NCBI GenBank assembly: GCA_934511365.1
Contig: CAKSWC010000011.1
Coordinates: forward strand, 1-64,000
Direction: 5' to 3'
Length of the DNA stretch: 64,000 nucleotides
Source of the DNA: an uncultured Eubacteriales bacterium
GTDB taxonomy: Bacteria; Bacillota; Clostridia; Oscillospirales; Acutalibacteraceae
Positions 40,662-48,396 of this stretch are shown piece after piece. The translations under genes were made by a program, and so were the position numbers. How positions within the stretch are numbered: position 1 is the first letter of the stretch; each line of letters starts with the position of its first letter. The notes under the pieces are model-generated. The model did no database searches, was not told the DNA's origin, and saw nothing but the letters and a program-made list of their open reading frames with translations.

Positions 40662-41834
40662 TTAAAAATAGCACACCTTAACTCGCTTACCCATTTTTTT
40701 CAAACAGTCCGAAAGTTCTTCAACAAGGTTCATTTTGATGTTGAAATTGATTGGAAGCTCCGGGTTTTGGTGCGCCGGATTGACCGCGCGGCCAACAAAA
40801 AAGTTGATGTCTGTGGCCTCCTCAAAAAGAAGGCGGCAAATCAGTGAGGCGCCGTCGCGGCTGTAGCTCCAGTGCTCATATTTTTCGTTGCTGCCGAGAG
40901 CGTCCTTGGCGTATTCAATAACCTTGTTTATTGTAATAACGCCCTCCGTAACAAGGTCAACGCCCTCAATTTCAGCAATCGGAGGAACATCGCTTTTTTC
41001 AAAGTTGAGCGTGGGTCTGAGCGGCTTTCCGAGGTATTCGGCCGCAATGGACGAGGTTGTTCCGCCGCAAACGATGTGCTTTCCCTCTTTTGAAAAGAAG
41101 AGCGCCATCATGCGTGTGCAGTCGTCTCTGTCCCTCGGCGGACCGAAAAGGAGGTTCATCGGTTCGCGTTTTCTGATTCTTATTACGCAGGCCGTTGCAT
41201 CATCACCCGGGTGGCCGTCGTACTGGCGGTAGCACTCGTCAATGAGCATTGTTGAAAGCGTTTTTGCCGTGTATCCGACGGGCGCAAGACCTTTCATAAA
41301 CTCCGCGATGTCCTCACGCTTCCAGCCGAAGTTATACGCAAGGCCGATTCCGGCGTGCGGACAGCCATCGCTCATTGCAACGAAAATGTCGTTTTCCTCA
41401 AGGCTGATAACGGATTTGAAAATCTTCTTTCCGTCAATATTCATTTCCGTTTCGGGATAATCAAAAATTTCGCAGTCGCGGATAAGGATAATGTGGGGGT
41501 TGTCGAACTGAATGAGTTCGGCGGTGCGGTTTTCAATCAGATGGATTATGGTGAAGGTTGAGTATGCAACACCGCGCACGGAACATATCGGCAGCGCCTG
41601 AGCAATGGTTGAAACGCACTCCTCAAGGCAGATTCCCTGAGCCATCATTGTTGAAATGATTTTTGAGGTCAGTGTTGAAAGAATGCTCGCCTTAACGCCG
41701 CTTCCGAGTCCGTCCGCAAGAACAATGACGGTGCTGTTTTCGCCCTGCTCAACAACGTCAACGTGGTCGCCGCAAAGCTGCTCGTCCTCGTGGTTAATGC
41801 TTTTCCAGCCTATCTCGCAGCAAAGATTATTCAT
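40662..41834 (-). CDS. SpoIIE/PP2C-family serine/threonine phosphatase of the hydrogenase sensor operon
   Basis: 390 residues from the ATG at 41832-41834, overlapping the stop of the hydrogenase-like gene; the frame extends upstream, but only within that gene. The PP2C metal site is spread over STVIVLADGLGSGVKASIL near residue 37, DIFVAMSDGCPHAG near 165 and HPGDDATACVIRI near 225. There is no membrane segment or sensor domain of its own, so it must receive its signal from a partner. Phosphatases of this kind are found directly after group C [FeFe]-hydrogenase sensors. A switch of an anti-sigma or other phosphoprotein is plausible (inference). The stop is at 40662. Confidence 0.85.
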   Translation of the reverse strand: MNNLCCEIGWKSINHEDEQLCGDHVDVVEQGENSTVIVLADGLGSGVKASILSTLTSKIISTMMAQGICLEECVSTIAQALPICSVRGVAYSTFTIIHLIENRTAELIQFDNPHIILIRDCEIFDYPETEMNIDGKKIFKSVISLEENDIFVAMSDGCPHAGIGLAYNFGWKREDIAEFMKGLAPVGYTAKTLSTMLIDECYRQYDGHPGDDATACVIRIRKREPMNLLFGPPRDRDDCTRMMALFFSKEGKHIVCGGTTSSIAAEYLGKPLRPTLNFEKSDVPPIAEIEGVDLVTEGVITINKVIEYAKDALGSNEKYEHWSYSRDGASLICRLLFEEATDINFFVGRAVNPAHQNPELPINFNIKMNLVEELSDCLKKMGKRVKVCYF

Positions 41835-43503
41835 CAACAATCGACTCCTTAAGCTTTGAAAGCGCGATTTTTGTTTCGGCGGCGGTTTCGCCGAGGAGAG
41901 AGGCAATTTCCTGAACAATGCGCATCTGTTTGTCAACAACCTTGTCTGCAACCTCAACGGTCTGGCGGCTGATTGTTTCCTTTTTCCTGCGCTGGGTTTC
42001 TTCTTCCGTAACATCGCGCAGAATGCAGAACAGCAGACGGTATTCTTTGTCATATATTATGCTTTCCTCAACATATTTTTCATATTCGGCAAGGAAAACG
42101 CGCTTGTTTCTGATATCCTGGCGGCTTGTGAGAACATCAAGGAAGTCGCAGGGGTCATAAACTCTGATAATCTGACCGCCGAGAATGTCTGAGGATTGGC
42201 GGATATTGAGAATTTTTTGAGCGGCTTTGTTGATCTGCTGAACCTCAAGGTTTTCGTTGAGGACAATAAGACCGTTCGGAGTGTTGCGCACTATTGTGTC
42301 CGAAAAGCTCTCTGCCCTGTCTTTAAGATACGGAAGACACATTGTTACCGAGGCCTTGCCCTGATAGATTGCAACGGCCTTTTCGCGGCAGGTATCGTAG
42401 CCGCAGCTTCCGCAGTTAAGCTCGTCTGAGGGCTTGGTTTTTCCCATCTGGTGAAGAATTTCAGTAATTTCCCTTTCGCTCGGCATCGGGAGCTTATGGG
42501 CGATGATTTCAAAGCTTTTTTGAAGCTCAGACTCGGCGGGTTCTTCAACGGGAAAGTCCTTTTTGCCGGCAACGGCGGAAACCGCCGCATAGTCCTTAAC
42601 GGGTGAGCGGTGGAATTTTTCCATGACCGGGCCGCCGACGCAGCTTCCCGGACAGATTGACATTTCAATGAAGCAGCGGTGCAATCCGCCGTTTTCAATG
42701 TCACGCAGCGCGGCAAGGCAGCTTTCGGCCGTGTCAATCGCCATGAATGTATAGCCGCTGTCCTCTTTTTTGTCCATTGTTTTGAGAATTCCTCCCGTGG
42801 TTGGGAAAAACCTGGCGCGGCTGGTTTCGCTGTGATCAGAGATTTTTTCCGGCTCAATTCCTGCCTCACGGAACATCAAAGAGAGTTCGTCAAAGGTCAG
42901 CACGGCGTCAACAAAGCCCTCGTAATGGGAAGCTTCGTCTTTTTTTGCAACGCAGGGGCCGATGAAAACAACCTTTGCGCCGGGAAAGCGCTTTTTAATG
43001 TCCGCCGCGTGCGCCTGCATTGGCGAGAGAACGTCCGCAAGAAACGGAACAAGCGCCGGAAAGTGCTTTTGAACAAGAAGATTGACCGAATGGCAGCAGG
43101 AGGAGATGATGACGTCCCTTCCGCCGTCATTGACCATTTTTTCATATTCCTTTTTGACTATGGTTGCGCCGATTGCGGTTTCCTCGGCGTCGGAAAAGCC
43201 GAGGCGAACAAGAGCCTCTTTCATGGCCGATATTCCGACATCTTCATAGTTCGCAACGAATGAGGGCGCAAGGGAAGCAACAACCTTTTCCCCGGTCTGC
43301 AAAAGGACGCGAACCTTTTCCGCCTCGCTGACGATTTGTTTTGCGTCCTGCGGACAGACAACAAAACAGCGGCCGCAAAGGATGCATTCGTTGCCGATTA
43401 TGTAGGCTTGATTGCCGGAAAAGCGGATGGCCTTGACCGGGCAGTGGCGCAGACATTTATAGCAGTTTTTGCAGTTTGATTTTTTGAGCGTCAGGCAGTC
43501 CAT
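41827..43503 (-). CDS. Sensory [FeFe]-hydrogenase-like protein with ferredoxin, Fes and PAS domains (group C type)
   Basis: 558 residues. Residues 1-60 form a 2x[4Fe-4S] ferredoxin (C11-x2-C14-x2-C17, C21; C40, C43, C46, C50). The H-cluster domain follows with its three ligand motifs: ISSCCHSV (C136-C137), GPCVAKKDE (C184) and SICPGSCVGGP (C284, C288). They are divergent from catalytic HydA but keep all ligand Cys. Residues about 360-390 are a Fes-type [4Fe-4S] domain (C364, C367, C372, C389), about 400-510 a PAS domain, and the end is a coiled coil. This domain order marks the sensory group C class, which senses H2 or redox state and passes it to a phosphatase or kinase. Here the PP2C gene overlaps its stop, and two [2Fe-2S] proteins precede it. 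Confidence 0.9.
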   Translation of the reverse strand: MDCLTLKKSNCKNCYKCLRHCPVKAIRFSGNQAYIIGNECILCGRCFVVCPQDAKQIVSEAEKVRVLLQTGEKVVASLAPSFVANYEDVGISAMKEALVRLGFSDAEETAIGATIVKKEYEKMVNDGGRDVIISSCCHSVNLLVQKHFPALVPFLADVLSPMQAHAADIKKRFPGAKVVFIGPCVAKKDEASHYEGFVDAVLTFDELSLMFREAGIEPEKISDHSETSRARFFPTTGGILKTMDKKEDSGYTFMAIDTAESCLAALRDIENGGLHRCFIEMSICPGSCVGGPVMEKFHRSPVKDYAAVSAVAGKKDFPVEEPAESELQKSFEIIAHKLPMPSEREITEILHQMGKTKPSDELNCGSCGYDTCREKAVAIYQGKASVTMCLPYLKDRAESFSDTIVRNTPNGLIVLNENLEVQQINKAAQKILNIRQSSDILGGQIIRVYDPCDFLDVLTSRQDIRNKRVFLAEYEKYVEESIIYDKEYRLLFCILRDVTEEETQRRKKETISRQTVEVADKVVDKQMRIVQEIASLLGETAAETKIALSKLKESIVDE

Positions 43504-43506
43504 AGT

Positions 43507-43767
43507 TTAAACTCCTTTGTTTTTGCAAAGCTTTAAAACCTTTTCACCAAAAAATGATGAAAAATTTTCCGGAGTGATACCGGTATAGATTTTGTCCTCA
43601 ACGGTTACAGTGACTCCTGTGCGGTTGCATTTTCCGGTACAAAAACTTCCGGCGAGCGAAACCGCGTTTTCAAGTCCGTTTTTTTCAATCGCTTCCTGGA
43701 AAAGCTCAACAATTCTTTCCGAGCCTTTGAGGTGACACGACGAACCTACGCAGATTTTGACAACCAT
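43507..43767 (-). CDS. Thioredoxin-fold [2Fe-2S] ferredoxin-like protein, second copy
   Basis: 86 residues. The Cys pattern of thioredoxin-like [2Fe-2S] proteins (HoxE/NuoE type) is present: CVGSSCHLKG (C6-x4-C11) and FCTGKCNRTG, with a loop and Cys near residue 47. It lies three bases upstream of the hydrogenase-like gene on the same strand and one base after the first copy. These small proteins usually carry electrons between NADH-linked and hydrogenase-type modules. A transfer to or from the sensory H-cluster protein is likely. Confidence 0.88.
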   Translation of the reverse strand: MVVKICVGSSCHLKGSERIVELFQEAIEKNGLENAVSLAGSFCTGKCNRTGVTVTVEDKIYTGITPENFSSFFGEKVLKLCKNKGV

Positions 43768-44010
43768 TTACTTCACCCTTTTCAAAACATTTTCTGAGAA
43801 AAATTCCGAGACTTTGTCCGGTGCAACGGAAAAGAATTCCCCGTCAACCGTTACGCAGACTCCGAGTTGACATTTGCTCATGCAAAATTCGCCCGAAAGT
43901 TCAACCTTGTCCTGAAGATTGTTCTGCGCAATGAGATTCTGAAGCTCTTCCACAACGCGGCGCGAGCCTTTGATGTGGCAGGATGAGCCGATGCAGACAG
44001 TAATTTTCAT
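43768..44010 (-). CDS. Thioredoxin-fold [2Fe-2S] ferredoxin-like protein, first copy
   Basis: 80 residues from the ATG at 44008-44010, with a GGGGGACT site upstream. It has CIGSSCHIKG (C5-x4-C10) and FCMSKCQLGV further along, the same pattern as its neighbour, to which it is clearly paralogous; the two genes abut. It is the first gene of the sensory hydrogenase operon. The open frame extends further upstream to 44073, but that part has no domain character. Confidence 0.88.
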   Translation of the reverse strand: MKITVCIGSSCHIKGSRRVVEELQNLIAQNNLQDKVELSGEFCMSKCQLGVCVTVDGEFFSVAPDKVSEFFSENVLKRVK

Positions 44011-44098
44011 TTTTGAGTCCCCCTGGTTAAAAGTGTTTCGCGTCCGCCGGAAATCCGGATAAGGCGGGCGCATTGTTATTTTAACAGGCCGAACGCAG

Positions 44099-44833
44099 TC
44101 AGCCTATCCATGTTCTGTAAAAGCTGCGCTCCTTTTCGTTGCCTTTTGCCGTTTGCGCGGCGGCAACAACGGGCAGCCATTTTCTGATATCTTCTTCTTC
44201 GCTTCCGCTTTTTTTGCAAAAGAAAGCGAGATATTCCCCGGCACCGGCAGAGTCGCCCTCAAGGAGAAAAAGGAGATAGGTTTTTGCGGCGTCCGCAAGG
44301 GCGTTGCCCTGAGATGCGTGCGGCCAGTCGATAATATACGGTGTACCGTTTTCGCTTATTATGACGTTTTCCGGACTGAAATCGCCATGGCAGAGGCTTG
44401 TTCCTTCAGGCAGCGAAAAGAGCCGGTTCAGAAGTTTTTTGCGGACGGCGTCCTCAAAATTGCCGCAGGCAATTTCCCGTTCCATTTTGTCAGTGAGAAA
44501 GGGAAGAAGCTGACAGGTCTTTTTTTGCGTTTCAAGCTGGAGAGAGACAAAAAGGTTCAAGTATTCTTCCCTTTTTTCCGCCCTTTCCTTCATAAGCCGA
44601 GAGAGAGATTTCCCCTCTATATATTCGCAAACCAACGCCCACTTTCCGTCAATCATTGTGACTTCAAGAAATTTTGGCACATTGAGTCCGGTTTCTTCGG
44701 CGCGCGCCTGATTGAGTGCCTCGTTCAGAACATCGGCTTTTGAGTAGTCTGCGTTAAAAACTTTATAGCACTTGTTTTCATCGCAATAAACTGTTTTGCT
44801 GTTTCTGACCGCAATGATTCTGTCAAGCTGCAT
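44099..44833 (-). CDS. Aminoglycoside-phosphotransferase-fold kinase-like protein
   Basis: 244 residues from the ATG at 44831-44833. The APH/choline-kinase fold is indicated by LSLCHGDFSPENVIISENGT near residue 160 (catalytic Asp) and the magnesium Asp in PYIIDWPHASQGN. N-terminal KVFN and KFLEVTMIDGKWALVCEYIE are the ATP-binding lobe. It lies between Rex and the hydrogenase operon, all on the same strand, though 88 bp separates it from the first [2Fe-2S] gene. Such proteins act on small alcohols, sugars or antibiotics; the substrate is not clear. The link to the redox genes is by position only. Confidence 0.78.
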   Translation of the reverse strand: MQLDRIIAVRNSKTVYCDENKCYKVFNADYSKADVLNEALNQARAEETGLNVPKFLEVTMIDGKWALVCEYIEGKSLSRLMKERAEKREEYLNLFVSLQLETQKKTCQLLPFLTDKMEREIACGNFEDAVRKKLLNRLFSLPEGTSLCHGDFSPENVIISENGTPYIIDWPHASQGNALADAAKTYLLFLLEGDSAGAGEYLAFFCKKSGSEEEDIRKWLPVVAAAQTAKGNEKERSFYRTWIG

Positions 44834-45046
44834 TGTTTTCCTCCGGTTTTGTTTGTTATTATCCAAATTAGGCCGAATGAGTTTGAGACATATAAAGCTC
44901 AAAAACATTCAGCCTAAGTATAACACAAAATTCACGTTGTTGCAGACTTTTTGGTGCCGGATTTTGAAGAAAAAAGTAACTTTTGTGATATCGCACAGAA
45001 AAAGAGAGCAACACTTGTATGTTATGACGAAAAATCCAACCGGAAA

Positions 45047-45697
45047 TCAGCCTCCGGCTTCGGAAACTCTGGCCTGCATTTTAAGGTGCGCCAGAGAAAG
45101 TGCCATGTTTTCATATTGAATGATAACGTCAGCCGGTTTATAAAGACGGCAAGGGGCAAAGCACCAAATGGCTTTTATGCCGGTTTCGCAAAGGTCATTG
45201 CAGACCTCCTGAGCCGATGTGGCCGGAACGGCAATAACGCCGAGCTTCACGTTCTTTTCCTTGCAGAAAGATGAAAGGCGGCTCATCGGCAAAAGAAGCT
45301 TTCCGTCCTTTGTGGTTTCCTCGTGTTCAATTTCCGAGTCAAACGCCGCAAGAATTTTGATTCCGTAGCTTTCAAAGCCCGTATAAGCAAGAAGTGCTCT
45401 TCCGAGCCGTCCGGCTCCGATGATAACGGCGTTTCCGTCATGAATTTCAAGAAGCTCTTCAAGGCGCGCGGTCAGTTCGTCTCTCAAATAGCCCACCCTG
45501 GGTTTTCCGGTTGCGCTGATTGCGCCAAGGTCTTTTCTGACCTGAACCTCGCCAAAGCCCAGCTGCTTTGCAATCATTGTTGCCGAAACATTGACAACGC
45601 CCTTGTCAAGACCTTTAAGGAAGGCGAGATATGCCGGAACACGGCCGAGCGTTGCTTTTGAAAGTTTGTTTTGCTCCAAAGAATCACCGCCAATCAT
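45047..45697 (-). CDS. rex: Redox-sensing transcriptional repressor Rex
   Basis: About 216 residues from ATG 45695-45697; a TTG inside (GGTGATTC upstream) is an alternative start. Rex represses fermentation and NADH-oxidation genes when NAD+ is high and releases DNA when NADH rises. The N-terminal winged helix is SKATLGRVPAYLAFLKGLDK and IAKQLGFGEVQVRKDLGAIS; the Rossmann domain has AVIIGAGRLGRALLAYTGFE near residue 85, and IQYENMALSLAHLKMQARVS forms the domain-swapped C-terminal helix. It sits between NfnB and the kinase-like gene, close to the sensory hydrogenase operon. No convincing Rex box (TTGTTAA-N4-TTAACAA) was found in front of the neighbours. Confidence 0.93.
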   Translation of the reverse strand: MIGGDSLEQNKLSKATLGRVPAYLAFLKGLDKGVVNVSATMIAKQLGFGEVQVRKDLGAISATGKPRVGYLRDELTARLEELLEIHDGNAVIIGAGRLGRALLAYTGFESYGIKILAAFDSEIEHEETTKDGKLLLPMSRLSSFCKEKNVKLGVIAVPATSAQEVCNDLCETGIKAIWCFAPCRLYKPADVIIQYENMALSLAHLKMQARVSEAGG

Positions 45698-45794
45698 TCT
45701 TTTTTTCGCAGCCGCCGGCCGGGTGAACAAAATGCGCCGGCCGGCGGCGATTCATATATTAAAAAATCATCAACCCAGGAGGTTAACTGCCCTG

Positions 45795-47183
45795 TCAGGA
45801 GTGCTTCTCCGTGAGATATTCGTCAATGGCTGCCGCTGCGTGCTTGCCTGCACCCATTGCAAGAATGACCGTTGCCGAGCCTGTTACGGCGTCTCCGCCG
45901 GCATAGACTCCCTCGCGTGAGGTGAGGCCGGTCGCTCCGTCAACAATGATTCCGCCCCACTTCTGGGTTTCAAGTCCCTCGGTGGTGTTTCTGATGAGCG
46001 GATTGGGAGAGGTTCCGAGCGCCATAATTACGCAGTCGGCTCCAACGGTGAAATCACTGTCATAAAGAGGTATCGGCCTTGCTCTTCCGCTTTCGTCCGG
46101 CTCGGAGAGGGCCATCTCGCGGCAGACCATTCCGGTGACGTTTCCGTTTTCATCACCGAGAATCTCAACCGGCGCCGTGAGGAACATGAACTTAATGCCT
46201 TCCTCTTTTGCGTGTTCAATTTCCTCTTTTCTTGCGGGAAGCTCGTTTTCGGTTCTTCTGTATACGATTGAAACGTCCGCACCGAGTCTCCTTGCGCAGC
46301 GCGCCGCGTCCATTGCAACATTTCCGCCGCCGACAACAAAGACTCTGTGGCCGCAGCGAATCGGGGTATGGCTGTCCTGTTTATAAGCTTTCATGAGGTT
46401 TATACGGGTCAAAAACTCATTGGCGGAGTAGACCTCGTTGAGTCCCTCGCCTTTGATTCCCATGAATTTCGGAAGTCCTGCGCCCGAGCCGACAAAAACA
46501 GCCTCATATCCGTTTTCAAAAAGTTCGTCAATCGTGAGCGTTTTTCCAATAACAACATCGGTTTCAATGTCAACACCGAGGGTTTTGAGCGTTTCAATCT
46601 CTTTTGCAACAATCGACTTCGGAAGTCTGAATTCGGGGATACCGTAAACAAGAACGCCGCCGGCGGAATGGAGAGCTTCAAAAATTGTTACCTGATAGCC
46701 CTTTTTGGCGAGGTCACCGGCGCAGGCAAGGCCGGACGGGCCGGAGCCTATGACGGCAACCTTCAGTCCGTTCGATTCCGGTTTTACGGGCGTTTTTTTG
46801 CTGTGTTCGTTGTGCCAATCGGCAACAAAGCGTTCAAGCCTTCCGATTGCAACGGGTTCAAATTTAATTCCGAGAGTGCAGTGCTTTTCGCACTGCGATT
46901 CCTGCGGACAGACTCTTCCGCAAACGGCCGGAAGAGAGGAGGAGTCTGAAATAACGGAGTATGCGGCCTCATAATCACCCTTTTTGATTTGCGCAATGAA
47001 ATCCGGAATGTCAATGTTAACCGGGCAGCCGGAAACGCAGGGTTTGTTTTTGCAGCAAAGGCAGCGGTTTGCCTCCGCTTTGGCAATTTCGGCGGTATAG
47101 CCGAGCGCAACTTCTTTAAAGTTCTTTTCGCGGATTATCGGCTCCTGTGCCGGCATCGCGTGTTTTTTCGGTTCAATAGCCAT
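45795..47183 (-). CDS. nfnB: NfnB, large subunit of electron-bifurcating NADH-dependent ferredoxin:NADP oxidoreductase
   Basis: 462 residues, the length of NfnB and of GltD-like glutamate synthase small subunits. In order: N-terminal [4Fe-4S] Cys sets (CLCCKNKPCVSGCPVNIDIP and RVCPQESQCEKHCTLG), FAD-binding VIGSGPSGLACAGDLAKKGY with GVLVYGIPEFRLPK, then NADPH-binding VVGGGNVAMDAARCARRLGA and RRTENELPARKEE. The C-terminus has GVYAGGDAVTGSATVILAMG. The adjacent nfnA gene, 17 bp upstream, makes NfnAB the better assignment than glutamate synthase, since no large glutamate synthase subunit is present. The complex couples NADPH with ferredoxin and NAD. Confidence 0.9.
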   Translation of the reverse strand: MAIEPKKHAMPAQEPIIREKNFKEVALGYTAEIAKAEANRCLCCKNKPCVSGCPVNIDIPDFIAQIKKGDYEAAYSVISDSSSLPAVCGRVCPQESQCEKHCTLGIKFEPVAIGRLERFVADWHNEHSKKTPVKPESNGLKVAVIGSGPSGLACAGDLAKKGYQVTIFEALHSAGGVLVYGIPEFRLPKSIVAKEIETLKTLGVDIETDVVIGKTLTIDELFENGYEAVFVGSGAGLPKFMGIKGEGLNEVYSANEFLTRINLMKAYKQDSHTPIRCGHRVFVVGGGNVAMDAARCARRLGADVSIVYRRTENELPARKEEIEHAKEEGIKFMFLTAPVEILGDENGNVTGMVCREMALSEPDESGRARPIPLYDSDFTVGADCVIMALGTSPNPLIRNTTEGLETQKWGGIIVDGATGLTSREGVYAGGDAVTGSATVILAMGAGKHAAAAIDEYLTEKHS

Positions 47184-47200
47184 TATGGATTCCTCCTTTG

Positions 47201-48049
47201 TTACTGAATGTTCAAAAGGCGGCAGGTTTTTTCGCGTTCCTTTTCTTCAAAACCGCGGTATGAGCGGCTTCTTGCCATCGCCTCGTCAAAGTCAACTTCA
47301 TAGCCGTCAAAATCCGGACCGTCAACGCAGGCAAATTTTGTAATGCGCTTTCCATCGCGGACAAGGGTGAGGCGGCAGCCGCCGCACATTCCCGTTCCGT
47401 CAATCATAATCGGGTTCATTGAAACCGTCACCGGGATGGAAAACGGTTTTGCGGCTTTAACAACAAATTTCATCATTACGAGCGGACCGATTGCAATGAT
47501 TCGGTCAAATTTTTCGCCCTTTTGGAGCATCTCTGAAAGCGGAACGGTAACATTTCCGTGTCTGCCGTATGAGCCGTCGTCGGTCATGAGAACAAGCTTT
47601 TTGGAGCTTTTGATGAATTCGTCCTCAAGAATAACATTTTCGCGGTTGCGGAAGCCGATGATGCTTGTGACCTCTGCGCCGGAGGCGGAAAGCTCCTCGG
47701 CAATCGGGAGGGCAATGGCACAGCCGACTCCTCCGCCGATTACACAGACCTTTTTAAGTCCTTTGATATCCGTTGCAACGCCGAGCGGGCCGACAAAATC
47801 GCACAGATACTCGCCTTCCTTTTTTTCGTCAAGCATTTCGGTGGTTGAACCAACAACCTGGAAGATTATCTTGACCGTGCCCTCTTCTCTGTTGTATCCG
47901 GCAACGGTGAGGGGAATTCTTTCGCCGTTTTCGTCAACGCGCAGAATGATGAATTGACCCGGCAGTGCTTTTTTTGCAACAAGGGGTGCTTCAATTTCCA
48001 TTTGGGTAACGGCTGCGGTCAGCTTTTTCTTTCTCACTATCCTGTACAT
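47201..48049 (-). CDS. nfnA: NfnA, FAD/[2Fe-2S] subunit of electron-bifurcating ferredoxin:NADP oxidoreductase
   Basis: 282 residues, like NfnA and related dihydroorotate dehydrogenase electron-transfer subunits. The FAD-binding domain has PGQFIILRVDENGERIPLTV; the NAD domain has KVCVIGGGVGCAIALPIAEE near residue 100. The C-terminal [2Fe-2S] cluster ligands are in DGTGMCGGCRLTLVRDGKRI and FACVDGPDF. nfnA precedes nfnB in the same direction with a gap of 17 bp. Together they catalyse NADH and reduced-ferredoxin oxidation coupled to two NADP+ reductions, or the reverse, with electron bifurcation. Expected to be Rex-controlled in some Clostridia. Confidence 0.9.
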   Translation of the reverse strand: MYRIVRKKKLTAAVTQMEIEAPLVAKKALPGQFIILRVDENGERIPLTVAGYNREEGTVKIIFQVVGSTTEMLDEKKEGEYLCDFVGPLGVATDIKGLKKVCVIGGGVGCAIALPIAEELSASGAEVTSIIGFRNRENVILEDEFIKSSKKLVLMTDDGSYGRHGNVTVPLSEMLQKGEKFDRIIAIGPLVMMKFVVKAAKPFSIPVTVSMNPIMIDGTGMCGGCRLTLVRDGKRITKFACVDGPDFDGYEVDFDEAMARSRSYRGFEEKEREKTCRLLNIQ

Positions 48050-48396
48050 ACGGCAAGTCTCCTTTGTCTTGAATAAGCCTTTTTGTGTATCGTTTTTATA
48101 TATTGGGCGGCCTTAAAGCGAAAGTTTATTTAACCCTCGCAAGGCCGCATTGCTTTCAATTAATTACTGTTAAACATAAAGCTGCTGCCGGAGTTTTCCG
48201 GCAGCAGTTCTGCTGTGACCGGATCACAGTCAGCTTTTATTCAGTCAAAAAGGCCACAAAATCTGGGTTTGTTCGAGCCGGCCTTTTTGCTTTTTGCTTC
48301 TGACGGGGAAAAAGCGGTTCTTGATTTGATTAACGGAGAAAAGATCAGATTGAAAAACCGTGGGAGCGCAGAAGCAATGATAAAAAGAAGGAGTTA
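48050..48396. other. Region between nfnA and the alcohol dehydrogenase with three hairpins
   Basis: GCGGCCTT (48107-48114) pairs with AAGGCCGC (48141-48148) in the nfnAB leader. CTGCTGCCGGA (48182-48192) pairs perfectly with TCCGGCAGCAG (48197-48207). AAAAAGGCC (48247-48255) pairs with GGCCTTTTT (48280-48288) and, on the minus strand, ends in T and so terminates the dehydrogenase gene. No gene was seen, and no clear promoter for nfnAB. Confidence 0.65.
48247..48288 (-). terminator. Terminator of the alcohol dehydrogenase gene
   Basis: AAAAAGGCC / GGCCTTTTT stem with a 24-nt loop; T-tract on the minus strand. Confidence 0.65.

Noticed and set aside
41827..43503. Catalytic [FeFe]-hydrogenase HydA
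   Set aside because: The H-cluster motifs are divergent and the protein has a PAS domain and coiled coil; catalytic enzymes lack them.
46347..46949. 200-residue frame opposite nfnB
   Set aside because: Antisense to a gene with complete FAD, NADPH and cluster motifs.
45795..47183. Glutamate synthase small subunit
   Set aside because: The sequence fits, but the partner is NfnA and no large glutamate synthase subunit is nearby.
48150..48190. Rex-binding box in front of nfnAB
   Set aside because: Only a half-site (TGTTAA) is present; the second half is missing.
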